Assembly (NCBI GenBank): GCA_020912385.1
Contig: CP087206.1
Coordinates: 992,001-1,056,000, forward strand
Length of the DNA stretch: 64,000 bases
Source: Neofusicoccum parvum
Lineage: Eukaryota; Ascomycota; Dothideomycetes; Botryosphaeriales; Botryosphaeriaceae
Direction of reading: 5' to 3'
Notes under the pieces: model-generated
Database searches by the model: none
Seen by the model: the letters and a program-made list of their open reading frames with translations, nothing else
What the model was told of the DNA's origin: nothing
Position numbers and translations under genes: made by a program
In this document: positions 12,196-23,840 of the stretch, piece by piece
Position numbering within the stretch: position 1 is the first letter of the stretch
How the letters are laid out: each line of letters opens with the position of its first letter

Positions 12196-13214
12196 GGCTG
12201 TTTGGTGGTGGACTTGGGGTTCAATTCGGTGGCGTGCTCCAAGAAGATGTGTGTGAGAGGAAGGTGTCGAGCAGAATTGAGGCAATGGGAGCTTTTTGTC
12301 GACTGGAAGGGAAGCCAGAGGGAGCTGAAAGAGAGTTGAGGTGCCTGGAAATGACGTCACAACGGGTAACGCGGGAGTCTGGGGCCGCGGCCAGAGGTTT
12401 TGCTCCGTTGGTCGCACAAAGCGCACGTCACAGCGCCGACAAGCATTTCGGGAAGCTAGCTCCCCCACCGAAGCTTGGTTGGCAGCCGCACACCCACGCC
12501 TGACACCACCTCCTCCTCGGTCATGCGCCATCCTTCAGCAACGCCTTCGCACGTGGCGCCGCCGCGTGTCTCAAGACTTGACAAAACTCACGCGTATGAT
12601 TCTCCCGTCAGCGCTGTAAGTTTGTTCGGCGGGCGGATGATTGCGCTGCGATTCTCGTTCTGATCTCTCGTTCTGTCACGCTATCTGTTCTCGGAATCGG
12701 AATACTGTCTCTCTCTCTCTCCAGAGAAACCCAGGCCTGTTCCTACTTCCAACGTTGAAATCTTGTTCGCGTGGAGAATTGTCCACGCCTTGCTCTTCCT
12801 CTTGCTCCATGGAGCAAATGCGAGATTCATCTTCGTGCGTTGGATATTCCTCGTTCCCAGCATTCCATTAGTCGCCCATAAAGCGTGAAGAGAAGGTAGA
12901 AGAGGCCCGGGTCTCATGAGAACAACAGCAGTGGTTGGGCAAGTCTTATCTTAGCCGTCAGGGCTGCTATCTCGCCTAAGGCACCGATTGGACCGAGGCC
13001 GCGCTGTTCTTTACACCACCCTCGACAGCTAATTACCCAAAGAAGCAGGATGCTTTGATAAGGCCGAGATCACACGCGTAAGTACGATAGGTACGGTAAA
13101 ATGCGCCGTCACCCGTGTGATAAGTCAGCTACGCCCGGCTTGTGGGGATAACACCGCAAGCCCGCCCTTCGTCATGAGCTCTCCTCCTCCACCCCTCCGT
13201 TCAAGCAAGCCAAC
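12196..13214. other. Divergent promoter region (membrane protein / M20 peptidase)
   Basis: This lies between the divergently transcribed four-span protein gene and the M20 peptidase gene. A short TC-repeat tract near 12709-12722 is the only simple-sequence feature seen. No gene is supported. Confidence 0.55.
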
Positions 13215-15057
13215 ATGGAGAAGATGGAGAAGAGCGACGTGCCGGTATACACCGGTGCTAAATCGAACAAGAAGCGGAACATCGCAGTAGCGGCCTCTCT
13301 CTTCACCGTTGCTCTCTTTTGGAATCTTCCCTCCCTCGCTCGCGGCTCTCACAGCATAAGTGGGGGAAACACTCCTCAGGTCAACAAAATCAACTTCGAC
13401 TCTTGGTGTCCAATCCCCGAGGTATCTTCTACCGCTGATGATGGATTGGACTCTCCCTCGAAGTTCCTGGAGCAAGACGCCATTTTGAAGCAGGTGGAGC
13501 GCATGGCTGCCGCAGTCAAGGTGCCGACTGAGAGCTTCGATGACAACGATGACGTGGACGTAGACCCGCGGTGGGCGCCTTTTGAGGATCTCCACGCGAC
13601 CCTGAAGGAGATGTTCCCTCTGGTGTTGGTCCATCCCAATTCCAACCAATTTAAAGCTACTTCCTCTAACAGATCACAGGCATGAGAAAATGAAGCTCGA
13701 CAAGGTCAACAAGTACGGCCTAATCTATACTCTCCCGGGAACGTCTGAAAACCTCAAGCCCGTTCTATTCGCTGCCCACCAAGACGTCGTCCCCGCAACA
13801 TCCGTCGAGAAATGGACCCACCCGCCGTTTGAAGGACATTTTGACGGCAAGTGGCTCTGGGGCCGTGGGTCTGTCGACTGTAAGAACAACCTTATCGGCC
13901 TGTACTCGGTCATGGAAGATCTGCTGTCGCAAAACTTCAAACCAAAGCGAACAATTGTCTTCGCTTTTGGCTTTGACGAGGAAACGGGCGGCAAGCGTGG
14001 CGCAAAGACCCTTGGGGCAGAACTCGAGAAGCAATGGGGTCAGGACAACATCGCCATGATCCTCGACGAAGGTGGCATGGGCCTAGATATTCTCGGCGAC
14101 TATGTCTATGCGATGCCAGGTGTCGCCGAGAAAGGCTACCTCGACATCATCCTCACCATCGATGTTGACGGCGGCCACAGCTCGCGTCCGCCGCCCCACA
14201 CCAGCATTGGCATCATGTCCGAACTGCTCGTCGAGCTCGAGGCTCATCCCTACACGCCGCGCCTCACACGCGAGAACCCCTTCCGCAACCTTCTCGAATG
14301 CCAAGTCAAATACTCGCCTGGCCAAGTCGAGGCGTGGCTCGGCCAAGCCCTCGCCGCCAACGAGGACGAAGGAGTCCTGGGAGAGCGTCTGGCGGAGACG
14401 CGTGCGGACGAGAGATTCATCTTCCAGACTTCGCAGGCAGCCGACGTCATCTGGGGCGGCAAGAAAGTCAACGCGCTGCCGGAGAGCGTGCACGCAGAAG
14501 TCAATTACCGCGTCTCGGCGCACGACGCGCCGCTCGAGAACATCAAGGAGAAGGCAGTCAGTTTGTTAAGGCCTATTGCTCAGAAGCATGGACTCGCTCT
14601 CAACGTTTTTGGGGCCATTGAGGAGCCGGCTACCCTGTCGGCCGGGAAGCTCACATTCGATCTTGATCAGCCTCTCGAGCCGGCGCCGATTAGCTCGACG
14701 AACCTCGATAACCCGGTCTGGACCTTGTTTAGTGGGACTATTAGGCAGGTGTTTGAGAACATCCCGTCGCTTGAGGGTAGGACTGTCGTACCGGTAGGCG
14801 ATATTATGACGGTAAGTGAACATATTTCAATCATGAACTTCCTAGAGAACGTTCGACTGATGGCTGGATAGGGCAACACTGACACCCAGCACTATTGGAA
14901 TTTGACCAAGAACATTTACCGTTATGGCCCTGGCAGAGAGGGTACGAGACTCAATGCTCATACTGTAGATGAGCGTATTGAGATGCTGTCGCATGTCGAG
15001 GCCATGGTCTTTTACTATGACCTTATTCGCAACTTTGATCAAGCCGGAGATCTCTGA
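13215..15057 (+). CDS. cps1: M20 metallopeptidase, vacuolar carboxypeptidase S type
   Basis: Three exons: 13215..13624, 13680..14811 and 14872..15057 (575 aa). A single hydrophobic segment at about residues 22-42 after a basic N-terminus suggests a type II membrane anchor, as in yeast Cps1. M20 zinc-ligand motifs are visible: AAHQDVVPA (His170, Asp172), WGRGSVDCKNN, DEETGG and the late GNTDTQHYW histidine. Carboxypeptidase S removes C-terminal residues, preferring a penultimate Gly, in the vacuole for nitrogen recycling. The first intron uses an unusual GTTGGT donor; it is required because the downstream exon must begin with the third base of V137 before HEKMKLDK. I am confident of the family, less so of the exact yeast orthology. 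Confidence 0.93.
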
Positions 15058-15554
15058 AAGTCCTGGAACATCTCATGATACGGTAAAACAAATTGAAAAG
15101 TAAGGACTGTGTTGGAGATATGAAAAGCTTGCGGAGAGTTCCCCAAATGGTTAAAAAAAAACAAGCTATGTGTCTGTCGCCTCACTGTGTGGGATGTCAG
15201 TAAAGGAGAAAAAAAAATTGTTTAGGATAGCGGAGCATAGGCTTATCCAACTCTCTAGAGTAAGGTTCAATTAAGCTTCTGGGAGATCAAAGTATTCATA
15301 ATATTAGCCTTGGTATGTGTGCTAAAGATGATCTCCACCCAAACGAATGATCTTATGAGACCAGTCCGTGAAGTATTGCAACAAAAACATGCTTTCCACC
15401 GTACATGGGCAGTTGACGCATTCGTTCGAACACTATTGTGCAGTGAGTGGAACTCCAGGCCCATCCGGATGCATGCTTCAACTGCAGACGAAGGCAGGCA
15501 CGTGTTGCAATACTATCCGAACCTACCTTGTTTCCACCACGCTTTGCGAGTTTC
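15058..15554. other. AT-rich intergenic segment
   Basis: Downstream of the M20 peptidase gene the DNA is AT-richer, with several A-runs near 15150-15220. No gene is supported. A copy of the dispersed palindromic motif lies at 15461-15485. Confidence 0.5.
15461..15485 (-). repeat. Copy of dispersed palindromic motif
   Basis: On the minus strand this reads GTTGAAGCATGCATCCGG, matching the half-site TTGAAGCATTCATCCGGA seen elsewhere in the window, with one TC-to-GC difference after the CAT. Confidence 0.55.
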
Positions 15555-15896
15555 TCAAGAGCAACCATCAAGTAATCCAATGCCCGCAACACAAATACCT
15601 CTCCGACGCTGAAAAGCCTTGACAGTCGGCCTCGCCTCCACCGCGTCGACCAGCTTAACCAACCGCAGATACGCCTGCAAGTCCTTCCGCCCATTCTGCG
15701 TGAGCTCCTTGTTGTGCATTATCTGGTACAGCACTAAGACGGCGTACGTGACCTTCTCACTAATCACGTATGGCCCGCGCTGCGATACTTTATTAGCGGG
15801 GAGGTGCGTGTTTAGCGCCTTGAGGAAGTTCGCGCGGTCGGTTTCCTTGTGCTTAGGTACGCGGTGTCCTTGTTGGGGAGAGCAAAGCTTGCACAA
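15555..15896 (-). pseudogene. Glutathione S-transferase C-terminal relic
   Basis: The frame encodes a helical segment typical of fungal GST C-terminal domains: LPANKVSQRGPYVISEKVTY, then VLYQIMHN, LVKLVDAVEARP and TVKAF. No thioredoxin-fold N-terminal domain is found upstream on this strand, and after TVKAF the frame runs into unrelated sequence. The expected Asp after KVTYA is Val. I read it as a decayed fragment, not a working gene. A spliced gene with a strongly divergent N-terminus is possible but I could not build one. Copies of the palindromic motif lie on both sides. Confidence 0.6.
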
Positions 15897-16953
15897 AGAG
15901 GGCGCGCCCTGTTGTAGTCAGCTTTTCGTCGTTATGTACAAAGGCACAGAAACGGAGGCCGGTGGGTCGCAAAAGAAATGACAGAACAGAGAGGTGCTCT
16001 AGCCAACATAACGTGCCAGGTAAGCAGTTTGTCTGTATGGGTAGCCGGATCATTCATCCGGGCAACTTTGGCAATGAGAATAAAGTGCGTCTGCATCCGT
16101 ACGAATGCTTCAAGTGCCTATGCGCGAGATCCTATGCTACTCGTAGTTGACGCTCTTCAGCATCTCGACCCAGCGCCAAAGTCCCGGCCGCCCGCGGGCA
16201 TGCATCTTCCCGGCAAATCGGATCTGGCAGGCTGGGGTGAGGATCTTCTCCCATGCGGCCGGAAACGGGAGTGAGATGCCAGATTGCCTGCCTGCGGTGC
16301 CCCCAGAAAGCTTAAGCGGCTGGGGAAGAGACGCACACCAAGGCGTTGGGTCGACTCTTGGGGTTAGTCGTTGCCGATCATCGATGCGCGCCTGACCCAG
16401 ACGTGCAGGCATCCAGGCACCGCCGGCCAGGGGGAGGAAGGAGCAGCTGGGAAGCGGCTGTCGGGGCTGTGTGGAGCCGCGGCTGCAGGGCGCGAAACTT
16501 GGAGATGCAGGCGGAGCGGTGCGTTGACGAGGGGAATTTGTCATGGAATCCGGAGTCCCTGCGCCGGGGTCTGCAGCTCGCTCCGCGCGCCGCTGCCGAG
16601 CCGAGCGGTGCCTGGTCGCGCGGCCCAGGTCCGAACGGTCGAGTTCGGAAAATGGCAGCCACGCAGCGGGGGTGTGGATATGAGATCTATGCGGCTTTGA
16701 TTGGGAGGCGTGCAGATGGACTGATGGTTGGCCTGATGCGCATTAGAGTACGAGCGAGGGAGATGAGAATACGATCACTATCGCCATTGGCCAATCATCG
16801 CCCGCCGGTGCCTGGCCGCCCCAGAGAACGGCGCCGGAAGAAGCAGCCATCAGGGTCCAGCTGCCCTTTTGCGCCGCCGCCATCTATACATGCTTGCATG
16901 GGGAGCCTGTGTATTCCTACTTTAGAACTAGGTGACGCGTCTTGCCCTCAACC
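15897..16953. other. Gene-poor region upstream of the GST relic
   Basis: No supported gene. A minus-strand open frame at 16137-16544 was considered and rejected. The palindromic motif occurs near 16094-16112. The right edge should contain the 3' UTR of the GPATCH1-like gene. Confidence 0.45.
16094..16112 (-). repeat. Copy of dispersed palindromic motif
   Basis: On the minus strand this reads CTTGAAGCATTCGTACGGAT, the shared half-site with one change (TACGG in place of TCCGG). Confidence 0.55.
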
Positions 16954-19159
16954 TCACTCGTCCTCGTCGTCGCTTCCGAAAATAGCCTTGAAGACGGCGT
17001 CGCCGGCCTTCTCTGCCTCCAGCGCCTCGTTGCGCTCCACATCCACATGAGCATGCACAGGCGCAGCGGTGAGCGGCACTTCCGCTGCACGTGCGCCGTC
17101 CGCCGGCGCCGACGAATACGGCTGTCTCGAAGCGCTCTCGCGCATCATCTCTTGGATCGCCGACTGAGACACGACCGTCAGGTCTCGTGCGGGAGCAGCC
17201 GTTGATGCCGCGTCTCCAGGTGCGTTGTCCGCATCCGGTTGGACGTGCTCTGGCGGCTTGATGTTGAAGCGCTTGCACACAAGGCGAGTCGGATAGAACT
17301 GGAGGATCTGTCGAGTCATTGGGCCATACATGCCCAGTCTCGCTGCCTCTTCGGCGGGGTCGGCTGGCCTTTCCGCCGGCTTGTTTAGAAGTGCCTCGGG
17401 CGTGCTCTCGCCCGAGCTTGATGCCGGGAGACTCGTTGAAGATGTGAACCGGGACGCCATCAAGCCAGTAATCGGTCGAAAGACCCGTGCTGCGTGGGCG
17501 AACTCCTGTAGCTCCCTAACCCAATCGTCCGTAGACGTCCCGGGGACACGCTCTGGCAGAGTGTCCCGTAGTCCTGCTCGAAGCTCCAGGAAGCCTCGAT
17601 ACCTGGCTCTCTTCTTCTCGTCCTCAGAGTACGGCATCCAACCTCCAGTCCCTCGGCTTAAAGCTCCCTCGGCAGTCTCTTTATCGAGGTGTGGCACGAG
17701 ACTCCACAACTGCTTCTGACGATCTGCCTCGGTCTTGCGAAAGCCCTCCGGAGCTGCTTCGCCGCGAGCTTCTGGCAGATTGGTCCTGCCTGTGGATGCA
17801 GCAATTCGATCTCGTGCCGCTGGGTTGATGAAGTCGAATATTGATTTCCCTGGGAGCGCAGATTCACCAAGAAGGGCAGCGCGAGCTTCCGCATCGAGAG
17901 TGGAGGATTTTGCAGCATCGGTGACCGACTGGTAGGCCGCGTCCTGCTTGCGCTCCTCTAGAGTCTTCTTGGAGCTCTTCCAGCCTTCAGGGATCGCGGG
18001 AGGAGCATACGCCCCCCCGTCGGAAATAGTGAGAGCTTGAGTGGCGAGAATAAACCCCTCGAGAGGAAGTCTTCCATCGTGGCACTTGCGGAAACCTTCC
18101 GATTTCTTGCCTATGGCTTTCTTCGAAATGAAAACTGGCTTGGCGCCGACCAGAGGATTGGCGGAGCTACCAGCTGCCTTGATGGTATCTTTTTTCTTCT
18201 TGGGCTTTTTGTCTCCTCCAATGGTGCGGCTGTAGGAGATTTTGGGGCCAATCTCGTAGGGGTCTTCCTCATCCGAGCCATCGTCGTTCAAGACACCAAC
18301 GCCAAAGCCACTCCGCTTAGCTGGCTTCTTGACGTTGGGTTTCCGCAAGGTACCTAGGGGGCCAGCACCAGATCCTTCGTCGCTGTCTTCGCCATCCTTG
18401 GGATCGTTGGAGGATCTGGCCCCGCCTGAAAGACGTGCTTCCCCTTCGTATCCGAGACCTTTGTGGTCGTTTTTCCGTACGAAGGTGATCATTCGGGAGT
18501 TCTCCGGCGCAAACAGGTGCATCTGCTGGTCTGCGTCGCCCTCCTCGTCCGGGTCTAGACGGGCCCTGCGCCGGATCTTTGGGCCCACGCCCTGCCCGGG
18601 CTTCCACCCCATCTTCTGGAGCAGCTTCGCGCCCATTGTCTCTCCGGCCGTCTTGACCATGCCCATCAGGACATCGCGGCGGGAAACATCATCACCGGTC
18701 GACCCCAGGGCGGAGAAGGCACTGGCGGTCTGCAGCTTCTGGGCCTCGGCCTGAGCGGCCAGGTCTTCGTCGTCCATGAAATCTTCCGGGCGCTGCTGGG
18801 CATTTTTCTGGTCCTTGCGGCGGTTGGCGCGCGACGACACAAAGGTCGAGGGCGTCCATCCCTCCTTGGAGCCGACTGTGTTGAAGTAGCTAGCTGGAAT
18901 ATACATCATTGTTCCGTAACGTTGAAATGAAGCGCGACTCATGTGCTTACCCTGCAGAATAGCCGCCAGTGAAGGCGCCGTGGAAGCGCTTGCGGCCGCG
19001 CTCGTCGGTGGCCTCCTGCTTCCACAGCGGCACGTAGGAGCCGTCGTCGCGCGTGTTGTCGTCGAGGGGCGGCAGCGGGGTGCCGACGACGGCGTAGGGC
19101 GACTCGAGCTGGGCCAGGTCGGCCTCGAAGGCGGCGCGCGAGCGCTTGGTGTAGGCCAT
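16954..19159 (-). CDS. GPATCH1-like G-patch splicing-associated protein
   Basis: Two exons, 19159..18951 and 18889..16954 (714 aa). The 61-nt intron uses the second AG so that the join reads [20 protein letters not shown], the conserved opening of GPATCH1 proteins. After the N-terminal GPATCH1-specific region comes the G-patch ([20 protein letters not shown], near residues 155-175). The long remainder is low-complexity and charged, ending in an acidic tail (GSDDEDE). G-patch proteins commonly bind and activate DEAH-box RNA helicases in spliceosome remodelling. The gene is divergent from KIN1. Confidence 0.92.
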
Positions 19160-19898
19160 CTGCGGGCCGGGGCGTGCGCGGCAGGGCGCTCTCGAGGCAG
19201 ACGCGGGCGCGGCGCGCAGACGGACAGCGCAGGCGTGGGCGCCGGGAGGGGAGTGCTGGTGCTGCGGCGAGTCGGCCAGCTCTGGCGGTGTCAGTGTTGT
19301 CGGGCGCCGATCGCGTGGATGCCGGTCGCTATGACATCGGCTGGGCTGGCTCGTTTCCAGTTTCCAGGGTTCCGCTGGCACTGCTTGGCGGCGAGTGTTC
19401 GTAAGTAGTGCTCCCAGCGGCGGCCTCCAGTGCAGCCCAGTCCCTCCCTCCCTCCTTTACCATCCTTCCATCGCGCGTCGAGCCGCTCCGTTGCCCTGTC
19501 TGCCGCACCCCCCTCCGCCCGCTGCCAATTGCGACCGCCCCCCAGCCACGCGCCTCCGCATGACTTCCGCCGGCGCTGGCACTCTGGGCAGCTCGGGCAC
19601 TCCACACTGCTAATCAAACAAACGCGCTCGCTCTCAGCTCCCCGCCCGGCTCCAGCTCCTGCGACGCTCGCCTCCTGCCCACCACCACCGAGCCTGACCC
19701 TCCTCCGTCCCTGTAAGCTGGCGCTGCCCACCCTCTCGTCCGCAGTCCCCCAGAGCAGGCCCGCTCCACTGTGCTGCGTCGGTCGCGCGCCTGAACCGTC
19801 CGCCGTGCCGCACCGCTGATCGACCGGCTCCACGCAGCAGCAGCGCCAGTTGTCTGTCACCACCCTCGGGCCCTACGCTCCCTGCCGCCTCCGACGCA
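19160..19898. other. Divergent promoter region (GPATCH1-like / KIN1)
   Basis: This is C-rich on the plus strand and holds no supported gene. It presumably contains both promoters and the 5' leader of KIN1. Confidence 0.6.
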
Positions 19899-22800
19899 AT
19901 GTCTGCGCCAGCCTCAGCGTCGCCCGCTGTTGTCCACAACTCGGGCGGCCGCCCGCCGCATCGCGCCCAGTCCACCTCCGTCCGGTCGACCGCTGCCGCC
20001 CCGCCGGGCTCCCCACACCGTTCGCTGTCGCACTCGCAGGGCCACAGCCGCTCCAACTCCGGCCCGCAGGCCCATCTGCAGAATGTAGCCAAGCGAGACT
20101 TCGAGCAGTCCAACGTTGCTCGGCCCTCGTCCTCGCGCCGAAGCGAGTCTCGGGATCGGGCCTCCCAGACCGGCCAACGCAGCTCCTCGCGCTCACGACA
20201 CGCCCGCTACGCCTCGGAGGCGTCGGCCACTGGGGCCCCCACCAATGGCGCCGCGTCTGAGGCCAACCCCAGGCCGGCGCCCCCCGCGAACAACACCTCT
20301 GGCAGGAGGCGGACTACAATCACCGCCCAGACGGGAACCTGGGCGCTGGGCAAGACCGTTGGTGCTGGTAGCATGGGCAAGGTCAAACTAGCCAGGAACA
20401 CCGAGTCTGGCGAGCAGGCACGACACCCGGAATCAATGTTACAGTGGCTTGAACTGATTACATTTGCAGGTTGCCGTCAAAATCGTCCCCCGGCAGTCGA
20501 CGGATGAACACCGCAACCAGGCCGACCGTGAGCGAGCGGACCACTCCAAGGAAGTGCGGACCGCCAGAGAAGCCGCCATCATGACGCTTGTCAACCACCC
20601 TTACATCTGCGGCATGCGCGATGTCGTGCGGACGCACTACCATTGGTACATGCTTTGCGAATATGTCAATGGAGGGCAGATGTTGGATTACATCATCTCC
20701 CACGGTCGGTTAAAGGAGAAGCAAGCGCGCAAGTTTGCGCGCCAAATCGCGAGCGCCCTCGACTACTGTCACCGCAACAGCATTGTCCACAGAGATCTCA
20801 AGATCGAGAACATTCTCATCAGCAAGACCGGCGATATCAAGATCATTGATTTTGGTCTTAGCAACCTCTTCTCCCCCCGTAGTCAGCTCAAGACGTTCTG
20901 CGGCAGTCTCTACTTTGCGGCGCCAGAGCTGCTGCAGGCAAAGCAGTACACTGGACCGGAAGTTGATGTTTGGAGTTTCGGCATCGTTTTGTACGTTCTG
21001 GTTTGCGGAAAGGTCCCGTTCGACGATCAGAGCATGCCCCAGCTGCATGCAAAGATCAAGAAGGGCCATGTGGAGTATCCTCCGTGGCTCACTGCTGGTG
21101 CGTTATTTATCTCCCCCACCTAATTGTTTCGCAAGCTGACCTTGTGCTCAGAGTGTAAAAACTTGATTTCGCGAATGCTCGTCACGGATCCCAAGCAGCG
21201 CGCTGGCTTGCCCGAAATCATGACCCATCCTTGGATCACTAAGGGCTTCAATTCGCCCCCGGAGAACTTCCTGCCTCCAAGAGAGCCGCTGCAGCTTCCT
21301 CTCGATCCTCAAGTGATTGAGAAGATGACCGGATTCGATTTCGGTACGCCAGAGTACATCACTGCACAGCTTACCAAGATCATCCAGTCGGAGGAGTATC
21401 AGAATGCTGTTCGGCTGTCTGCACAACGGGTCCAAGACAAGACCCCCGAAACGGAGCGGAAACGGGGAGTGTTCGATTTCTACAAGCGTCGGAACTCGAT
21501 GAGCAGGGACACATTAACGGGTCCCTCATCTGAGGCCCTAGCGGTTGGCAACGATCCTGTCAACGCCTTCAGTCCTTTGATCTCCGTGTACTTCCTTGTC
21601 AAGGAAAAGCACGAGCGCGAGCGGAAGGAAGAAAACCCCGGGGGTCTCAGCATGCCCAAGGTTCCGGGAGACAAGCCATTCAAGATGCCAGAGCTATCTG
21701 CACCGGAGGCAGCATACACAAACGCGAGTTCGTACGAGTACGCAGGAGAGAAGCCGACGGGTGGACGATCCAGGCCAAGGGCAAGGACTCATGGCGAGGA
21801 CGAGGTCACAGAAGGATTGCAGAAGGTCAACCTTCAGGTGCCTACTCCCGCAGCCGCATCTCCCGGTTTGCTTACGCCACCCAACGAGCCTGCTCCCGTC
21901 AAGAAGGAAAGCACCGCTGCGGGCATTCTCCGCCGCTTCAGCACCCGACGACGTCATGATCACCATGACCGCGACAAGTCCCAACCACCACCGCTGCCTC
22001 CAGCTATCAACGAGCCGAAAACTTCTACAGGCGGCTCCATGCTGAGAAGCTTCAGCACGCGCAGAGCAAGAGACAGGAGTGCCGACGCGCCTCCCACAAC
22101 TCGCAGGCCTGTTGAGATTCCGGCTGAGCAACCCGAACTACTTGCGCCGCCCAGTCCTGGTATGCCTCAGTCGTCCAAATTCAAAGGACTTGGAAGGTCG
22201 GCAAGCGTCAACTCAGCCGAGTTCCGCAGGCGGATGATGAACAGGCGCGCTGCTGCATCGGAAGGAAACCAGGAGCCGCCGCCAACCAGTGGTTCGGATA
22301 AGTCCAGCGTGAGCGCACCGAGAACGCACGCAGCACCGGACACAGCTTCTGAGGAGGTCGCATTGAGCAGCCAATCCAGGGCACCGACTTCACGTGCAAA
22401 GTCGCTTGGTCATGCACGCAGAGAGAGCATTCAAGCTCGTCGTGCGCGTCGGGAGCAAGCCAGGGACGATTACGTCCCCGAGGAAACTGAGCGGGAAGTA
22501 GCCGAAGCTAATGATTCTGCTGGGGAGACTCGAAGCCCGGAAACGATCAAGCCGGTGTACCTGAAAGGATTGTTCAGCGTCTCCACGACCAGCAGCAAGC
22601 CGCTTACAGTGATCAGAGCCGACATCATCCGCGTGCTGAAGCAGCTGGGAGTGCAATACTGGGAAAGCCGCAGTGGATTCAGCTGCAGGCATAGCCCTAG
22701 CATTGACATGGACAACGCAGAGAGCAGTGCACCTCCCATGAGCCCTAACCAGACTTCGAACAGCGCGATTGGACACAGGCGTAAAATCAGCTTCGGGTTG

Positions 22801-23151
22801 AGGGGTCCGGACCAACGCGAGCGTGACGACTTCCGAGAGGCTCATAGGTCGCCCACGACCCCGAAGTCCACACGAGCGCCGCGCAGACCCGACAACAGTT
22901 ACACCAGCGCGGAGGACTCCGAGGAGAGCGACGTGGCGGACGCTGAGGGCATGCCCCGCGCACGGGCGGCTGGGGAGACGACGACACATGTCCAGAGCGA
23001 CATGGGCGGAAGCTTGGTGCTGAAGTTTGAAATTTACATTGTGAAGGTGCCGCTGCTGTCTCTGCACGGCATCCAGTTCAAGAAGGTCGACGGCGGCACG
23101 TGGCAGTACAAGGACGTGGCGCAAAAGATTCTCAACGAGCTCCGGCTCTGA
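19899..23151 (+). CDS. kin1: Kin1/Kin2-type Ser/Thr polarity kinase
   Basis: Three exons: 19899..20417, 20470..21097 and 21152..23151 (1048 aa). The first intron is GC-AG, forced by the join [10 protein letters not shown] inside the ATP-binding lobe. Kinase features: glycine loop [13 protein letters not shown], lysine in VAVK, catalytic [14 protein letters not shown], activation segment [13 protein letters not shown] and C-lobe PEIMTHPW. A long Ser-rich disordered linker follows, then a C-terminal KA1 domain (roughly the last 45 residues, from [12 protein letters not shown] to NELRL) that binds acidic phospholipids. Yeast Kin1/2 and fission yeast Kin1 act at the plasma membrane in polarised growth, exocytosis and septation. 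An N-terminal Ser/Pro-rich tail of about 145 residues precedes the kinase. Confidence 0.95.
20418..20469 (+). other. GC-AG intron in KIN1
   Basis: Donor CAG|GCACGA and acceptor TTTGCAG|GTT, 52 nt. No GT donor in the neighbourhood preserves the GEQ|VAVK kinase join. Confidence 0.8.
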
Positions 23152-23840
23152 GCAGGAGCTTCGGCATTGGTGTGGGGGGATCCTTGGTGGTGCCCAAGCC
23201 AGACGAGTTTCTTTCTTCCTCTAGTCTTCTACCGAGTTTAGTTTGCAGTTGGAGTGGGTCCAGGGGTTTAATGGCGGGGACTTCTGTACTCTCGTTCCCG
23301 CGGTTGCGACTTTTGTTTGCTTGTTGGTATGGTTTAAAACGAGACTGGTCTGGTCGCAGCGGGGCTTTTTCTTTGTTGAGCACGGCGAAAACTGATCACG
23401 AGAACGGTCATTGATTGGAGTTTCTTCTTCGCTGCGCAGAGTGCGTCTAGAGCCAATTCATCTCCCCGCCGGTTTTAGAGGTAGAGGCCGGTGTCCGCGG
23501 CATGGGTGCGTGGCGCGTGAGGCGTGAAGTGTGCAGCAGGCGTGAAGTGTGCAGCAGAAAGCGTGATGCACGTGCTGTTGGATCTGCAGTCTGCCCCTGC
23601 ACCTGCACTGTTGGGCGGGCTGGGCCTTTTGATGCCTGAGGCGATGAGGCCACGCGCGCTGATGCCATCGCTTGGGCGCGGGCGCACGGCTTGGCGGCGG
23701 CCCGCGGCAACTTCAACGCGCATCTTCCGAAGCGGCACTGGCTCTGGGCCTCCAACTCTCACCGACCGACGACGCACAGCGCCAGCCCACACCCCGCGAC
23801 TCAACCACCCGCCCTCCTCGCCAGCCACCGTCACCGCACC
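23152..23840. other. Intergenic region between KIN1 and RCD1
   Basis: This holds the KIN1 3' UTR and the RCD1 promoter and leader. A 17-nt direct repeat (GGCGTGAAGTGTGCAGC, two copies near 23521-23554) is present. No gene seen. Confidence 0.55.

Noticed and set aside
16137..16544. Minus-strand open frame ending LWRWVEMLKSVNYE
   Set aside because: Superficially protein-like tail, but no family match and surroundings are decayed; not enough to call a gene.
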